Positions 8,782 through 17,644 of a stretch of 64,000 nt of DNA are shown here, piece by piece. Positions within the stretch are counted from its first letter, which is position 1. Each line of letters opens with the position of its first letter. The position numbers were made by a program, and so were the translations under genes. The notes below the pieces were generated by a model. That model was not told where the DNA came from, made no database searches, and saw nothing but the letters and a program-made list of their open reading frames with translations. Origin of the DNA: Pseudomonas sp. KK4 (GTDB lineage Bacteria; Pseudomonadota; Gammaproteobacteria; Pseudomonadales; Pseudomonadaceae); contig NZ_LYVP01000002.1 of assembly GCF_001984065.1 (NCBI RefSeq), positions 62,001 to 126,000 on the forward strand, given 5' to 3'.

Positions 8782-10104
8782 ATGTCGCGCACCACTGCTC
8801 CGCTCTCCGATTCGGCTTGCCGCTCAGCCAAGCCCACCGACCGCGCTTACAAGCTTTTCGACGGAGACGGCCTCTACCTTCTAGTCCAACCCAATGGCCG
8901 TAAAAGCTGGCGTCTCAGGTATGTAAAACCTGATGGCCGCGAAGGACTGACCTCGTTCGGCAGCTACCCCGTGGTCGGCCTCGCCGATGCGCGCAACAAG
9001 CGCCTGGAGGTCAAGCGGATGCTGGCGAAAGGCATCGACCCTATCGAGACCAAACACCAATCCAAGACACAGGCCGCAATCAAAGGCCGTACCTTTGAAA
9101 GCGCTGCACTGGAATGGCACAAAGCGATGTCTGCCAAATGGGCACCGGGTCATGCGAAGACGGTTCTGAGCCGCCTAAAAACCCATGTATTCCCGCTGAT
9201 CGGCGCTCGCTCTATTGTCGATCTGGATACACATGACCTGATGCAACCTCTGGAAGCGATCCAAAAACGCGGCACGATTGACGTCGCTTTAAGGGTACAA
9301 AACTACCTACAAAGCATCATGCGCGAGGCGAAACGCGCTCGACAGATCGCGGTAAACCCTGCCTCCGACCTTGAAGGTTTGATCAAAGCCCCGAGGGTGA
9401 TTCACCGCCCTGCTTTACCCTTATCGCGTCTGCCTGAATTGCAGGAGCGTATCGACACCTACAGAGGCCGCGCACTTACCCGGCTGACGGTCATGCTCTC
9501 GCTGCATGTGTTCGTCCGCTCCAGCGAACTGCGCTTCGCCCGTTGGAGTGAGTTCGACCTCAAGCGCGGCACCTGGGAGATACCGGACACTCGACCCGCG
9601 CTGGACGGAGTACCCTTTTCAACAAGGGGTACGAAGATGGCCGGAGACATCCACCTTGTACCCTTATCGCCGCAAGCCGTGACCCTGCTTGAACAGATCC
9701 ACGTCCTCACCGGCAAATTCGACTTGGTGTTTGCAGGCGATGCCAAGCCCTGGAAGCCCATGTCTGAAAACACGGTGAACAGCGCGCTCAGAAAGATGGG
9801 CTACGACACCAAAACGGAAATCTGCGGTCATGGCTTTCGATCAATGGCCTGCAGCGCACTGATCGAGTCAGGATTGTGGTCGGAGACAGCCATTGAACGG
9901 CAGATGAGCCACAAGGAGCGCAACAACGTCCGCGCCGCTTACATCCACAAGGCCGAGTTCATTGAGGAGCGCCGGCTGATCATGAACTGGTGGAGCCGGT
10001 ACTTGGAGGCCAACCGGCAGGAGCACGTCACTCCACACGAATTCGCGCACCAGACCGGAGCGAACGTCACTCGCCTAAAAGCAAAACGTGGCGCAACCGA
10101 GTAA
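8782..10104 (+). CDS. P4-type tyrosine recombinase (island integrase)
   Basis: Site-specific recombinase of 440 residues that inserts and excises the island at tRNA-Thr. The N-terminal DUF4102-like arm-binding domain (LSDSACRSAKPTDRAYKLFDGDGLYLLV to about residue 90) is followed by a core-binding domain and a catalytic domain. Catalytic residues are visible: Arg in RSSELRFARW near 242, HGFR near 353, then His in QMSHKERNN and Tyr in AAYIHKAEF near 385. Start ATG has a GGGGGAG ribosome site. The upstream stretch 8732-8755 repeats TTAGGGGTA twice, a possible arm site. The gene looks intact. Confidence 0.93.
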   Translation: MSRTTAPLSDSACRSAKPTDRAYKLFDGDGLYLLVQPNGRKSWRLRYVKPDGREGLTSFGSYPVVGLADARNKRLEVKRMLAKGIDPIETKHQSKTQAAIKGRTFESAALEWHKAMSAKWAPGHAKTVLSRLKTHVFPLIGARSIVDLDTHDLMQPLEAIQKRGTIDVALRVQNYLQSIMREAKRARQIAVNPASDLEGLIKAPRVIHRPALPLSRLPELQERIDTYRGRALTRLTVMLSLHVFVRSSELRFARWSEFDLKRGTWEIPDTRPALDGVPFSTRGTKMAGDIHLVPLSPQAVTLLEQIHVLTGKFDLVFAGDAKPWKPMSENTVNSALRKMGYDTKTEICGHGFRSMACSALIESGLWSETAIERQMSHKERNNVRAAYIHKAEFIEERRLIMNWWSRYLEANRQEHVTPHEFAHQTGANVTRLKAKRGATE

Positions 10105-10145
10105 GCGCTCGGTCTTCATATCTCAGTGATCCGCTTGTCCACGCG

Positions 10146-10190
10146 GGTCCATCCAAACAGGGCTGCAAAGCCGCCCTGCTTGGATGGACC
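10146..10190. repeat. 18-base inverted repeat after integrase
   Basis: Arms at 10146-10163 and 10173-10190 match at 17 of 18 positions around a 9-base loop. No long T-run follows, so it is either a weak terminator of the integrase transcript or a protein-binding site. Confidence 0.6.
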
Positions 10191-10223
10191 TCACTTAAAA
10201 AATCTAAAGCCCACGCAACTGTC

Positions 10224-10313
10224 TGTGGAAAACCACGGATTTCCACCGGTGGATAATTTCATCCACAGGCGCAGGACTCCCAAAAATTGGGGTCTTGACC
10301 CGAATTATCCACA
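10224..10313. promoter_or_regulatory. DnaA-box-like and palindrome cluster
   Basis: TTATCCACA at 10305-10313 is a perfect DnaA-box consensus. Near matches are TGTGGAAAA (10224-10232) and GGTGGATAA (10248-10256). Interleaved are the 12-base palindrome TCCACCGGTGGA (10242-10253) and GTGGAT-N6-ATCCAC (10249-10266). It could be a replication or recombination control site of the island; function is inferred only. Confidence 0.35.
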
Positions 10314-10551
10314 AGCGTAGAAAAGATCGGGCAAAGTGCTGTCGTTGACAGCAACCCAGGTAGCTAGAACCTTTAAGGCTACGCCACATAGTGGTGGTTC
10401 TCCCAAAGTGCGATTAGCGTCCGGCGGCTCGCACAGTCACTCACCGAGTGATGGATGCCCACTTCAGATCATTGCCATTGCGGCAAATTAATCCCCCTAC
10501 CCAGCTGCACTACAGCAACCTATCCGCTTGGCCATTTCACTGCGCCAACCT

Positions 10552-10586
10552 GCGCCCGTCTCTTTCTTCCGGAAAGAGACGGGCGC
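10552..10586. repeat. perfect 15-base inverted repeat
   Basis: GCGCCCGTCTCTTTC at 10552-10566 is followed by a 5-base loop and its exact complement at 10572-10586. No T-run follows. Role unknown. Confidence 0.65.
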
Positions 10587-11011
10587 TCCTACCGCTGCTG
10601 CAGCCCAAATCGTACAAGGCTTTGCGGCATTCCCCCTCGTGACAATCGGCGTGACAAACACCGAAGTCGCCAGCAACAGCGATGCAGATGATGGTGCCGC
10701 AGCCCAAGGAATGGACTGCACCTGACTGACAGTTAGGCACGCCCCGGTCATCGCTTCACTGCCTTCACCCGACTCAGGATCTCGCGGTGCCGGTCTCGTC
10801 AGCCAGCGCAGCCTCCACCCGCCCACTTCTTCGGAAGTGTTCAGGAGGCCAGATCATGAGATGCCCAAGCTCCCGGTCGTAAAGAGCCGCCAGTCCCGCG
10901 TTAGTGGACAACCCTCACAGGTCGCAGGGGCCTTGATCCCTGATAACACTCAACATTCTTGGCGGGATGACGTGGGGTGAGGACTGAAGAGCAAGAGATG
11001 AGGTGACCGAC

Positions 11012-11992
11012 ATGGCATTGGTGGGTAGACGCGATGGTCGTAATTTCGGCTACGGCAGGCAATTGAGTTACGCAGGACCTCAGGCACTGAAAGACATGTT
11101 CGGCGGTGGCCACTACGGCACGGTCAGGGCGCACAGTGATCGCTGGTTGGCATTCGTGAGGTGGTGCCGCTCCGAACAGGGGCCCGGCATCAATGATGCG
11201 CGGCAGATTGATCGCAAAGTGTTGGCCGACTATGCGGCGTATCTGCGTGACGTGGTTAGGCGCGGTGACCTCGCCGTCAGCACCGCACAAAACCGGCTAT
11301 CCAGCGTTAACAGGACCATGGCGGCGCTTCGCGGTGATCAGTATGTGAAATTGTCCAGCCCGAGCAAGGCGTTGGGTATGCAGCGCACTGGGGTTCGACA
11401 CTCGGTGTCTCAGGGCCAAGACCGCGAACAGGTTAAGCAGATTGTCGATGTGCTTTGCAGCCATCATCAGCTGCGGGCCGCCGCGATCGTTCTGTTGGCG
11501 CGAGCCACCGGCATGCGCTTGCGTGAGGCCATCTTGGCTGACCTGCCACGGCTGAGCCGTGAGGCTGAAGACTTAGGCAGGATCAACATTCAGGACGGCA
11601 CCAAAGGCGGCCGTGCCGGAGCCTCGGCGTCCCGCTGGATTTCGGTCAATGATCAAGTTCGAGGTGCACTTGGGGTTGCATGGCAGGTGTCGCCTGCCGG
11701 TAGCCGCAACATGATTGCGCCACACGAAAGCTACCTGAGTCTTCTACAAGAGATCATCCGCCCTGCGCGCGACATCCTGCATGCACACAACCTCAAAGGC
11801 TTCCATGAGCTACGAGCGGCCTATGCATGTGAGCACTATGAGCAAATTACTCAACACCACGCGCCCATCAACGGCGGCCATTGTTGCCAGGTAGATAGGA
11901 ACCTTGATCGTGAGGCCCGGAGGCAAATCAGCTATGAGCTGGGGCACGGTCGGATCGACGTGGTCGCTGCCTACATTGGCGGACGGGCATGA
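11012..11992 (+). CDS. second tyrosine recombinase (integrase domain-containing protein)
   Basis: Predicted recombinase of 326 residues from the ATG at 11012 (GAGGTG site just upstream; a GTG at 11003 is the alternative). It is unlike the P4-type integrase and resembles the short Integrase_1-type proteins (PF12835) common in Pseudomonas islands. Catalytic residues can be followed: Arg in ARATGMRLREA near 165, Lys in GTKGGRAG, HELR near 261, His in LGHGRID near 311 and Tyr in AAYIGG near 321. The N-terminal block DMFGGGHYGTVRAHSDRW recurs in the fragment at 21193. It overlaps the next small gene by four bases, so the two are coupled. Confidence 0.8.
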   Translation: MALVGRRDGRNFGYGRQLSYAGPQALKDMFGGGHYGTVRAHSDRWLAFVRWCRSEQGPGINDARQIDRKVLADYAAYLRDVVRRGDLAVSTAQNRLSSVNRTMAALRGDQYVKLSSPSKALGMQRTGVRHSVSQGQDREQVKQIVDVLCSHHQLRAAAIVLLARATGMRLREAILADLPRLSREAEDLGRINIQDGTKGGRAGASASRWISVNDQVRGALGVAWQVSPAGSRNMIAPHESYLSLLQEIIRPARDILHAHNLKGFHELRAAYACEHYEQITQHHAPINGGHCCQVDRNLDREARRQISYELGHGRIDVVAAYIGGRA

Positions 11993-12282
11993 GTAAGCCA
12001 TTCGATATGGGGCTATTCATGTCAGGGGTACTTACCGGGTCTCATTCCACACGCGTACGTCATATACGCCAAGCAAAGGCCATCCAAGCAGCCATCTCTG
12101 ATCGCTGGCACCGGGAAAACCCATGGACTTGGCAACAAAAGCATCTCGAGTGGTTTCTAAATCACCATGTGAGCGTGCTCACTGAATCAACACGCTATTA
12201 CTATCTACTCACAAGCCGCTTAATCACTCTCCGCTTAGGAAAACCTTGGAAGTTTAATGCTCCAAGGCGAGTACATATCTAG
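11989..12282 (+). CDS. small hypothetical protein coupled to recombinase
   Basis: Unknown protein of 97 residues whose ATG overlaps the recombinase stop (ATGA), which supports translation. It is basic and aromatic, with RVRHIRQAKAIQAAISDRW and HLEWFLNHHVSVLTESTRYYYL, the latter reminiscent of the helical core-binding half of tyrosine recombinases, so an accessory DNA-binding protein is possible. This is inference. Base composition turns AT-rich within this gene and stays so through the SIR2 gene. Confidence 0.55.
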   Translation: MSKPFDMGLFMSGVLTGSHSTRVRHIRQAKAIQAAISDRWHRENPWTWQQKHLEWFLNHHVSVLTESTRYYYLLTSRLITLRLGKPWKFNAPRRVHI

Positions 12283-12500
12283 GAGTGGTTCAATACGCGC
12301 TTTCTTTGCGTACGGCGATACGCTGCTAACGCTCCTGGAGAAGATATATTCACCTTGCGCGAAGCCTCTGCCGCGGATATTGTAGTAGCAATTTAATATC
12401 GCAGACGTGCATTAGATATGTATCAATGCAGCTAGCGGATTCGGTATCGATGTAGCTGCTTAGTGCCCCTAGAGCCTTACGTGATTAATTGAGAACCTCG

Positions 12501-15500
12501 ATGATTACAGATGATCTACAACACATCCTTCAATTACAAAAAGATCTTTGGCGCTGGCCGAAGTCTAGATCTTCCGTGATGATTGGTGCAGGATTTAGCT
12601 TGAACTCCCAAGCACTGCCCGGGGTAACTTCACGTTTCCCCACATGGAATCAGTTAGTCAATAGAATGTTTGACGAACTCTACCCAATACAGGCTGGGAT
12701 GACAGACACTGAGAGGAAAAATAGAAAAGAGCGCTTTCAAAGTGAAAATTATCTTAGATTGGCTAGCAAATATGAAGCGGCTTTTGGTTATGCCCGGTTA
12801 GATAAATTAATAAGAGACATGAACCCTGACAATGACCATCTGCCGGGAACTTTGCACAAAAAACTTCTTGAACTGCCATGGAATGATGTATTCACCACAA
12901 ATTATGACACCTTACTAGAGCGTACGGAAGCTTCAGAAAGAACATATCAGACAGTATCGAACGCGGCAGAGCTACCTGGAACTTTATCACCACGAATATT
13001 TAAACTACACGGATCATTTTCTAGAACCGAACGTTTAGTAATTGCCGAAGAACATTATAGAACATACCCGAAAGATTCAGCTCCGCTTGTTAACTCGGTG
13101 CAACAATCGTTACTGGAAAACAGCTTTGTTCTATTAGGTTTTTCAGGAGACGACCCCAACTTTTTAGCATGGACTGGCTGGATTAGAGATGAACTACAAG
13201 ATAGGCACTCTGCCATCTATCTTGTGGGCCCACTGAATCTAGACAATACAGATCGACTACTACTAAAGAAACGTGGGGTCACACCAATAGATCTTTGCCC
13301 CATGTTCAAAAAAAATGAACACTATGATGCACTTTTATGGTTTTTAGAGTCATTGGCAAAAGCAGAACCACAGCGTCCTGAGAACTGGCTAGAGAAACTT
13401 CCAGCTACGAAATTTCAATCTGCATTACCACTAGCCACCGCAATTCAAGATCTTCCACCAGCCCTCCCAGACTTTGAATCAGGTACAAAAATATTGCTCC
13501 CAAGCGATATTCGCGACCTAACAAACATCTGGAAACATGAGAGACTTTCATATCCAGGATGGATTGTTGCACCAGAAGCGAAACGAGATATTGTTTGGCG
13601 ATCAACGCAAAAATGGCTAAGTGCCTTTCAAAACACGATCACCACGCTAGATGAAATTGATAAATTGATTTGTATAAAGGAGCTAATCTGGCGCTTCGAG
13701 CTTTCGATGATGCCGCTCGATCAAGGATTAATATTCTCGTTTTACGATGACCTGGTGAAAACTTATTCAGAGCTCGAATCTCAGAAATTTAAAGCCAAGA
13801 ATCACAAAAGCGCTCTATTCGGTGATTTATCAGGCGTTCAAATCAATGAAATGTGGTTATATATTGCGCTTGAAGTGATGCGAGAGGCGCGAGAGGTATA
13901 TGACGATAGCCGCTGGTCTGAAATCTCAGCAATGGTTAAGAATCTTTTATCGGAAACCAGAATAAAATCTGAAAAATTCATATACGAGGGCTTTCTAAAG
14001 GCTGCATGGGATGTTCAACTGGACCTGGATATGAAGGAGCTATCAGCATGGGCTCCGCCCGCCAGTATGCCAATAGCACAAATTTGGAAAGCCGGCTTGT
14101 TGATCGAAACTGGTGGAGCGAACGAAGCAAAGTCGCTTCTACGATCCGCTTTAAAAAACATAAGAAGAAGCGCGCAAAACAAAACCAACAATATCGAACT
14201 TCTTTCACTTGAAGGCTGGTGCACATACTTAATTAGCTATGTGAGCTTTGGTTATCGCCGGGAGGTAGAGTTCAACCACCGGTGGCAGGAGCTCAAAGCG
14301 TGGGATTGCAATCCATGGGAACTGCGCAGAGAACTTGAGCGCCCACTCGACGAGACGAATTTAACTGACTCCACGAATGAAATCGTTAAACGTATTGGCT
14401 TTGATCCTAAGGCGGTCAGCCGTGCAAAAATTTATGGTGGTGGAATACGCACCATCAGATCCGCTTTCGCTTACTTACGTCATTTTGAGCAAGTCGGAAT
14501 GCCGATGTACTGCCCCGGCATAAGAGTTTCGGGCAATCATTTGGAAAAAGCCCTGCAAATCGTCAAACCTTATTTGGGCTTTTGGAGCCCAGCGATGATG
14601 GTAAGGGCACGCCAGTTTGAGCAGATCACAGAAAACCCAAATTTACTGAGCCGTCCTGAAGTAGCTACTATGGATGTAGAGCTAGCAAAGAGGCTTAATA
14701 GGTGGGCATTAGCTATATTTGAGAAACAAACAGAAAAATATTACCAGTCGCGACACCAAGAAATACTCGAAGACAATCTCGTCGTTGGCTTACCAGAAAT
14801 TCTATCAAGGCTCTCATTTAAACTTTCGCCGGAAGAGCTACAGTATTCGTTCACTGTTGCCTTAAGACTATATTCTAACTTATCTAATATTTCCGTTCGA
14901 GCGATGACCAGTGTTTGTCACGTTTGGCTTACTCGGATCTATCAAGCAGCGACAGATCAACAACTTGAAAATTGGTTACCACAATTACTAAGAGCTCCCT
15001 TCCGCGAAGCAGAGAGTGACTTCTCACGAGGCCGCAGCGGTTGGATAGATCCCATGAGTACTTTGCCAATACACAGAATCTCCTTAAAACCTAGGCAGTT
15101 ATCTTCAGATCTAAAGAGCTCTATAGCTTGGTTAAACGGCAAGATTCATAGCCTTACCGGCGAATCGAGATCATCGGCAATTTGGCGATTGCTAATGTTG
15201 AACTCCGCAGCGCTGCTTGACAAAGAAAACAAAAAAACGTTCAAGGATCTATTATGGCTTGATGTAGCGCCTGATGCACTACCATCGGACTTACATCCTT
15301 TTAACTACCTCCATTTGCCTAAGCGCAATGAGCGGTCATTTCATGAGCTTTTCAAAAAACATTTAATCAGCATCCCATTTGTCAGCAGCCTCACTGTAGA
15401 TGATGGACGAGCTACACTTCGATCAAATCATGAATTCCCCTCAGAACGCTTTAACAACATCACAATGTCATCAAAACCGCCAGTGCAGCTGATCAATCAG

Positions 15501-16310
15501 CCCAATGGCTTAATCACTTGGACCGCGAACGAAGTAACAGAGTTATTCGATGAACTCTCAAACTGGTGGAGCGAGATAAAAGAGTACAGTTTTAAATTTG
15601 AAGAAATTCGTCGACCTGGAGCAAGAAACATTGGAGATTTCATAGCTCGCCTGGTTGGTACGAATGCCGACACGCTGCCTGCAACATTTGTGCAAAGAGT
15701 TATTGATTGGGTTCTATCGCTTAGAAGTTACGAAATTTTTGCCGACACCGCCTTATCAGCTTTATATTTCCACGGCTCATCTTCCCAAGAAACCATAAAA
15801 ACCCTAATACTGGGAGATGTAACTAGCTGCGACGAGCTGAAAGTATTAGGCGCAGCTGATGCCATACAATACCTTTACGCAATAGCACAAACACAATCAA
15901 GGCCGATAGACTCCGAACTTCTATTGCAGCTAGTGTATCGTGTAGCCTTCCGATCAGAGGTCGGTCTCACTAAGGTTATAGAGCGTGTTATGTTATTAGT
16001 AGCGCAATTCCCAAGCAATTTTGATGAAAACACGATCTTGATGCTTTGCAATAGTCTAAACTATTGGAGCGAGGCCGTTTCACTCCCCGTAGAAGATGAA
16101 AGTCATGGTTTCCATAAATTGACAAGGCCAGACCTGCAAGCCGGAATAGCAACTTTGGCTGGCGCGTTGTCGGCGTGGTTATCTCAGAACCCGGGAACGC
16201 TAAAGCAACACACCGCGATTAAACACTGGCGTGAACTATGCGCTAATAGTTGCCTTCCAGAGGTAAAGCGAGCTTTTTCCGAGGGATTGAAATATTCAAA
16301 AATAAAATAA
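12501..16310 (+). CDS. large SIR2-domain protein, candidate anti-phage NADase
   Basis: Protein of 1269 residues from the ATG at 12501, which has GAGA 7-10 bases upstream; an in-frame TTG at 12489 would add four residues. The N-terminal 250 residues carry SIR2_2-type motifs: GAGFS at 29-33 for NAD, TTNYD at 132-136, KLHGS at 168-172 with the candidate catalytic His170, and GFSGDDPNF at 213-221. The remaining thousand residues are mainly helical by eye, with no Walker A, helicase or membrane segment seen. Large SIR2 proteins such as DSR1, DSR2 and ThsA deplete NAD on phage infection. This one is AT-rich, stands alone, and lies in a tRNA-Thr island. Defence role is inferred; trigger unknown. Confidence 0.88.
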   Translation: MITDDLQHILQLQKDLWRWPKSRSSVMIGAGFSLNSQALPGVTSRFPTWNQLVNRMFDELYPIQAGMTDTERKNRKERFQSENYLRLASKYEAAFGYARLDKLIRDMNPDNDHLPGTLHKKLLELPWNDVFTTNYDTLLERTEASERTYQTVSNAAELPGTLSPRIFKLHGSFSRTERLVIAEEHYRTYPKDSAPLVNSVQQSLLENSFVLLGFSGDDPNFLAWTGWIRDELQDRHSAIYLVGPLNLDNTDRLLLKKRGVTPIDLCPMFKKNEHYDALLWFLESLAKAEPQRPENWLEKLPATKFQSALPLATAIQDLPPALPDFESGTKILLPSDIRDLTNIWKHERLSYPGWIVAPEAKRDIVWRSTQKWLSAFQNTITTLDEIDKLICIKELIWRFELSMMPLDQGLIFSFYDDLVKTYSELESQKFKAKNHKSALFGDLSGVQINEMWLYIALEVMREAREVYDDSRWSEISAMVKNLLSETRIKSEKFIYEGFLKAAWDVQLDLDMKELSAWAPPASMPIAQIWKAGLLIETGGANEAKSLLRSALKNIRRSAQNKTNNIELLSLEGWCTYLISYVSFGYRREVEFNHRWQELKAWDCNPWELRRELERPLDETNLTDSTNEIVKRIGFDPKAVSRAKIYGGGIRTIRSAFAYLRHFEQVGMPMYCPGIRVSGNHLEKALQIVKPYLGFWSPAMMVRARQFEQITENPNLLSRPEVATMDVELAKRLNRWALAIFEKQTEKYYQSRHQEILEDNLVVGLPEILSRLSFKLSPEELQYSFTVALRLYSNLSNISVRAMTSVCHVWLTRIYQAATDQQLENWLPQLLRAPFREAESDFSRGRSGWIDPMSTLPIHRISLKPRQLSSDLKSSIAWLNGKIHSLTGESRSSAIWRLLMLNSAALLDKENKKTFKDLLWLDVAPDALPSDLHPFNYLHLPKRNERSFHELFKKHLISIPFVSSLTVDDGRATLRSNHEFPSERFNNITMSSKPPVQLINQPNGLITWTANEVTELFDELSNWWSEIKEYSFKFEEIRRPGARNIGDFIARLVGTNADTLPATFVQRVIDWVLSLRSYEIFADTALSALYFHGSSSQETIKTLILGDVTSCDELKVLGAADAIQYLYAIAQTQSRPIDSELLLQLVYRVAFRSEVGLTKVIERVMLLVAQFPSNFDENTILMLCNSLNYWSEAVSLPVEDESHGFHKLTRPDLQAGIATLAGALSAWLSQNPGTLKQHTAIKHWRELCANSCLPEVKRAFSEGLKYSKIK

Positions 16311-16314
16311 CAAT

Positions 16315-16341
16315 TGATGCAGCATATATTATGCTGCATCA
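16315..16341 (+). terminator. hairpin after the SIR2 gene, probable terminator
   Basis: Twelve-base arms TGATGCAGCATA and TATGCTGCATCA meet around a 3-base loop, 4 bases past the stop. AT-rich DNA follows but without a clean T-run, so termination may be partial. Confidence 0.5.
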
Positions 16342-16381
16342 TAATTTAGCCAAAGCCAAAAAGGGCAGATCGTTCTCAATA

Positions 16382-16439
16382 ACTCCACCCCGACACAATT
16401 AGTTGGGGCGGAGTCACATAATACTATATTCATGTGACT
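16382..16439. repeat. two overlapping inverted repeats
   Basis: ACTCCACCCCGAC (16382-16394) pairs with GTTGGGGCGGAGT (16402-16414) with one mismatch and one wobble. AGTCACAT (16412-16419) pairs with ATGTGACT (16432-16439). The arms share three bases, so the outermost pairs of the two stems cannot form together. Downstream of the SIR2 gene; function unknown. Confidence 0.5.
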
Positions 16440-16651
16440 TGATTGTCGCGTTTTTAATTACCCACAGGCCCTGCTCTCAAGCGCCACTTCTGCTCACTCG
16501 GCTATGTTTAGCTTACAGCCATAATTAGGCGAGTCGACCATCAGTGATGACAATCTGATTATTATCGCGAAATCTCTAAAAGGGTAGTTATTGGGATAGA
16601 AAATAATCACTAAACAAGTAAGCCCTTTGTTATGAATGAGCTAGTCAACGA

Positions 16652-16675
16652 TTCGACTCCTGGTGCCGGCACCAT
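16652..16675 (+). repeat. attR: right attachment repeat of the tRNA-Thr island
   Basis: A copy of the tRNA-Thr 3' end (one mismatch in 24) with no tRNA body before it. It defines an island of about 8.06 kb between 8588 and 16675. The terminator just beyond is what would follow tRNA-Thr in an empty site. Confidence 0.85.
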
Positions 16676-16683
16676 TTAAAATC

Positions 16684-16718
16684 AAAGGCTTGCAGTGATG
16701 CAGGCCTTTATTTTTTGC
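16684..16718 (+). terminator. intrinsic terminator beyond attR
   Basis: AAAGGCTTGCA/TGCAGGCCTTT stem with one mismatch and a GTGA loop, then TATTTTTTG. Probably the original terminator of tRNA-Thr before the island entered, or one brought by an adjacent element. Confidence 0.7.
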
Positions 16719-16813
16719 GTCGGACGTAACAAGCGACGTAATAGGCACGAAGCGAGTGCTCTTATCAGACCTCTTGCCGGATGCTTGGGCGGACTGCCAT
16801 TGGAGGCGAGCTT

Positions 16814-17632
16814 ATGAAGCGGAGTTTCTTGGACTGGAATGCCGCACTCGGTACCCTGATAGCCCTCGCCGCATTTTTGCTACCCGTGTATTTGTGGCAA
16901 GCAGACTCAGCAGCCTATTCATTGACAGTTCGGCTCGTCTCATCCTCTGCTCTTGAACTCCCCCCTGATTCCAAGATTCACGATATGCAAATAGTCGTGA
17001 ATGGCGAAAAAATAGACGCTCCCTATGTTTACTCCCTAGTACTCATCAATACCGGCTCGAAGCCTATTCCTTCTGGGAACTTTGAAACTCCGCTTCAGAT
17101 ACGCACAATGAACGATGGGAAGCTTGTTACAGCGCAGATCACTGGGTCCGAGCCAGCCGATATACCCGTCAAATTGTCGGTCGAAGAGAACCAGATAAAA
17201 ATTTCGCCTTTCCTTTCGAACCCCGAAGACCAAATTGCAATCACCCTCGTCAGCTCAGGACCATTGGAACTGACGGCACAAGCTCGCATCTCCGGGGTGC
17301 GAGATGTTGTTTTCGAAGATACGTCTCAAAATAAGACGCGCCCGCTAGAGGCAACATTTTTCGCCGTATTAGCTGTGCCATGTTTGGCGTTATATCTGTT
17401 CTTCCTTCCGACATCGAGATCGCGAGGGGCAATCAAGATCGTGGCAGCGGTAAGGTATCTGACGACGGTCGTGCTCTTCGTATCAGGCGTGCATTTCGCT
17501 GCCAGAGTCAGCGGAGAACTCAACTATGGCGGAAGCTCTTCAGTCATGGTGATCCTTCCTTTATTCATAATTGGTTGGATCATCATGGTATTGCTGGAGC
17601 GCAAAAACCGTGCCGAAGGCCCGGCCTCGTGA
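16814..17632 (+). CDS. hypothetical membrane protein
   Basis: Unknown protein of 272 residues from the ATG at 16814, which has a strong GGAGGCGAG site; a longer frame upstream is less likely. One hydrophobic helix at about 8-28 (NAALGTLIALAAFLLPVYLW) is followed by about 150 residues of beta-rich periplasmic character (LVNTGSKPIPSG-like strands), then three hydrophobic helices at about 180-265 (ATFFAVLAVPCLALYLFFL, YLTTVVLFVSGVHFAA, VMVILPLFIIGWIIMVLL). The gene occupies nearly all of a 1-kb cassette between attR and a tRNA-Gly fragment, so it is probably mobile cargo. No family is recognised. Confidence 0.65.
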   Translation: MKRSFLDWNAALGTLIALAAFLLPVYLWQADSAAYSLTVRLVSSSALELPPDSKIHDMQIVVNGEKIDAPYVYSLVLINTGSKPIPSGNFETPLQIRTMNDGKLVTAQITGSEPADIPVKLSVEENQIKISPFLSNPEDQIAITLVSSGPLELTAQARISGVRDVVFEDTSQNKTRPLEATFFAVLAVPCLALYLFFLPTSRSRGAIKIVAAVRYLTTVVLFVSGVHFAARVSGELNYGGSSSVMVILPLFIIGWIIMVLLERKNRAEGPAS

Positions 17633-17644
17633 TCGTCGACCTCC

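Larger units (their letters stand above)
10105..11011. other. 907-base spacer rich in inverted repeats
   Basis: No convincing gene lies here; short frames on both strands lack family resemblance. Instead there are three structured zones: an 18-base near-perfect inverted repeat at 10146-10190, a cluster of TGGA/TCCA palindromes with DnaA-box-like nonamers at 10224-10313, and a perfect 15-base inverted repeat at 10552-10586. The region may contain a cis site for the element or a decayed gene. Confidence 0.5.
16311..16813. other. 503-base spacer containing the island's right end
   Basis: Contains several hairpins after the SIR2 gene (16315-16341, 16382-16414, 16412-16439), then AT-rich DNA without a gene, then the right attachment repeat at 16652-16675 and a terminator at 16684-16718. 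The next gene starts at 16814. Confidence 0.6.

Noticed and set aside
10497..10826. Overlapping frames on both strands in the integrase spacer
   Set aside because: They run through the perfect inverted repeat and carry no recognisable domain or start signal.
12489..12500. TTG start for the SIR2 protein
   Set aside because: The ATG at 12501 has a better placed GAGA site; the TTG overlaps that site.
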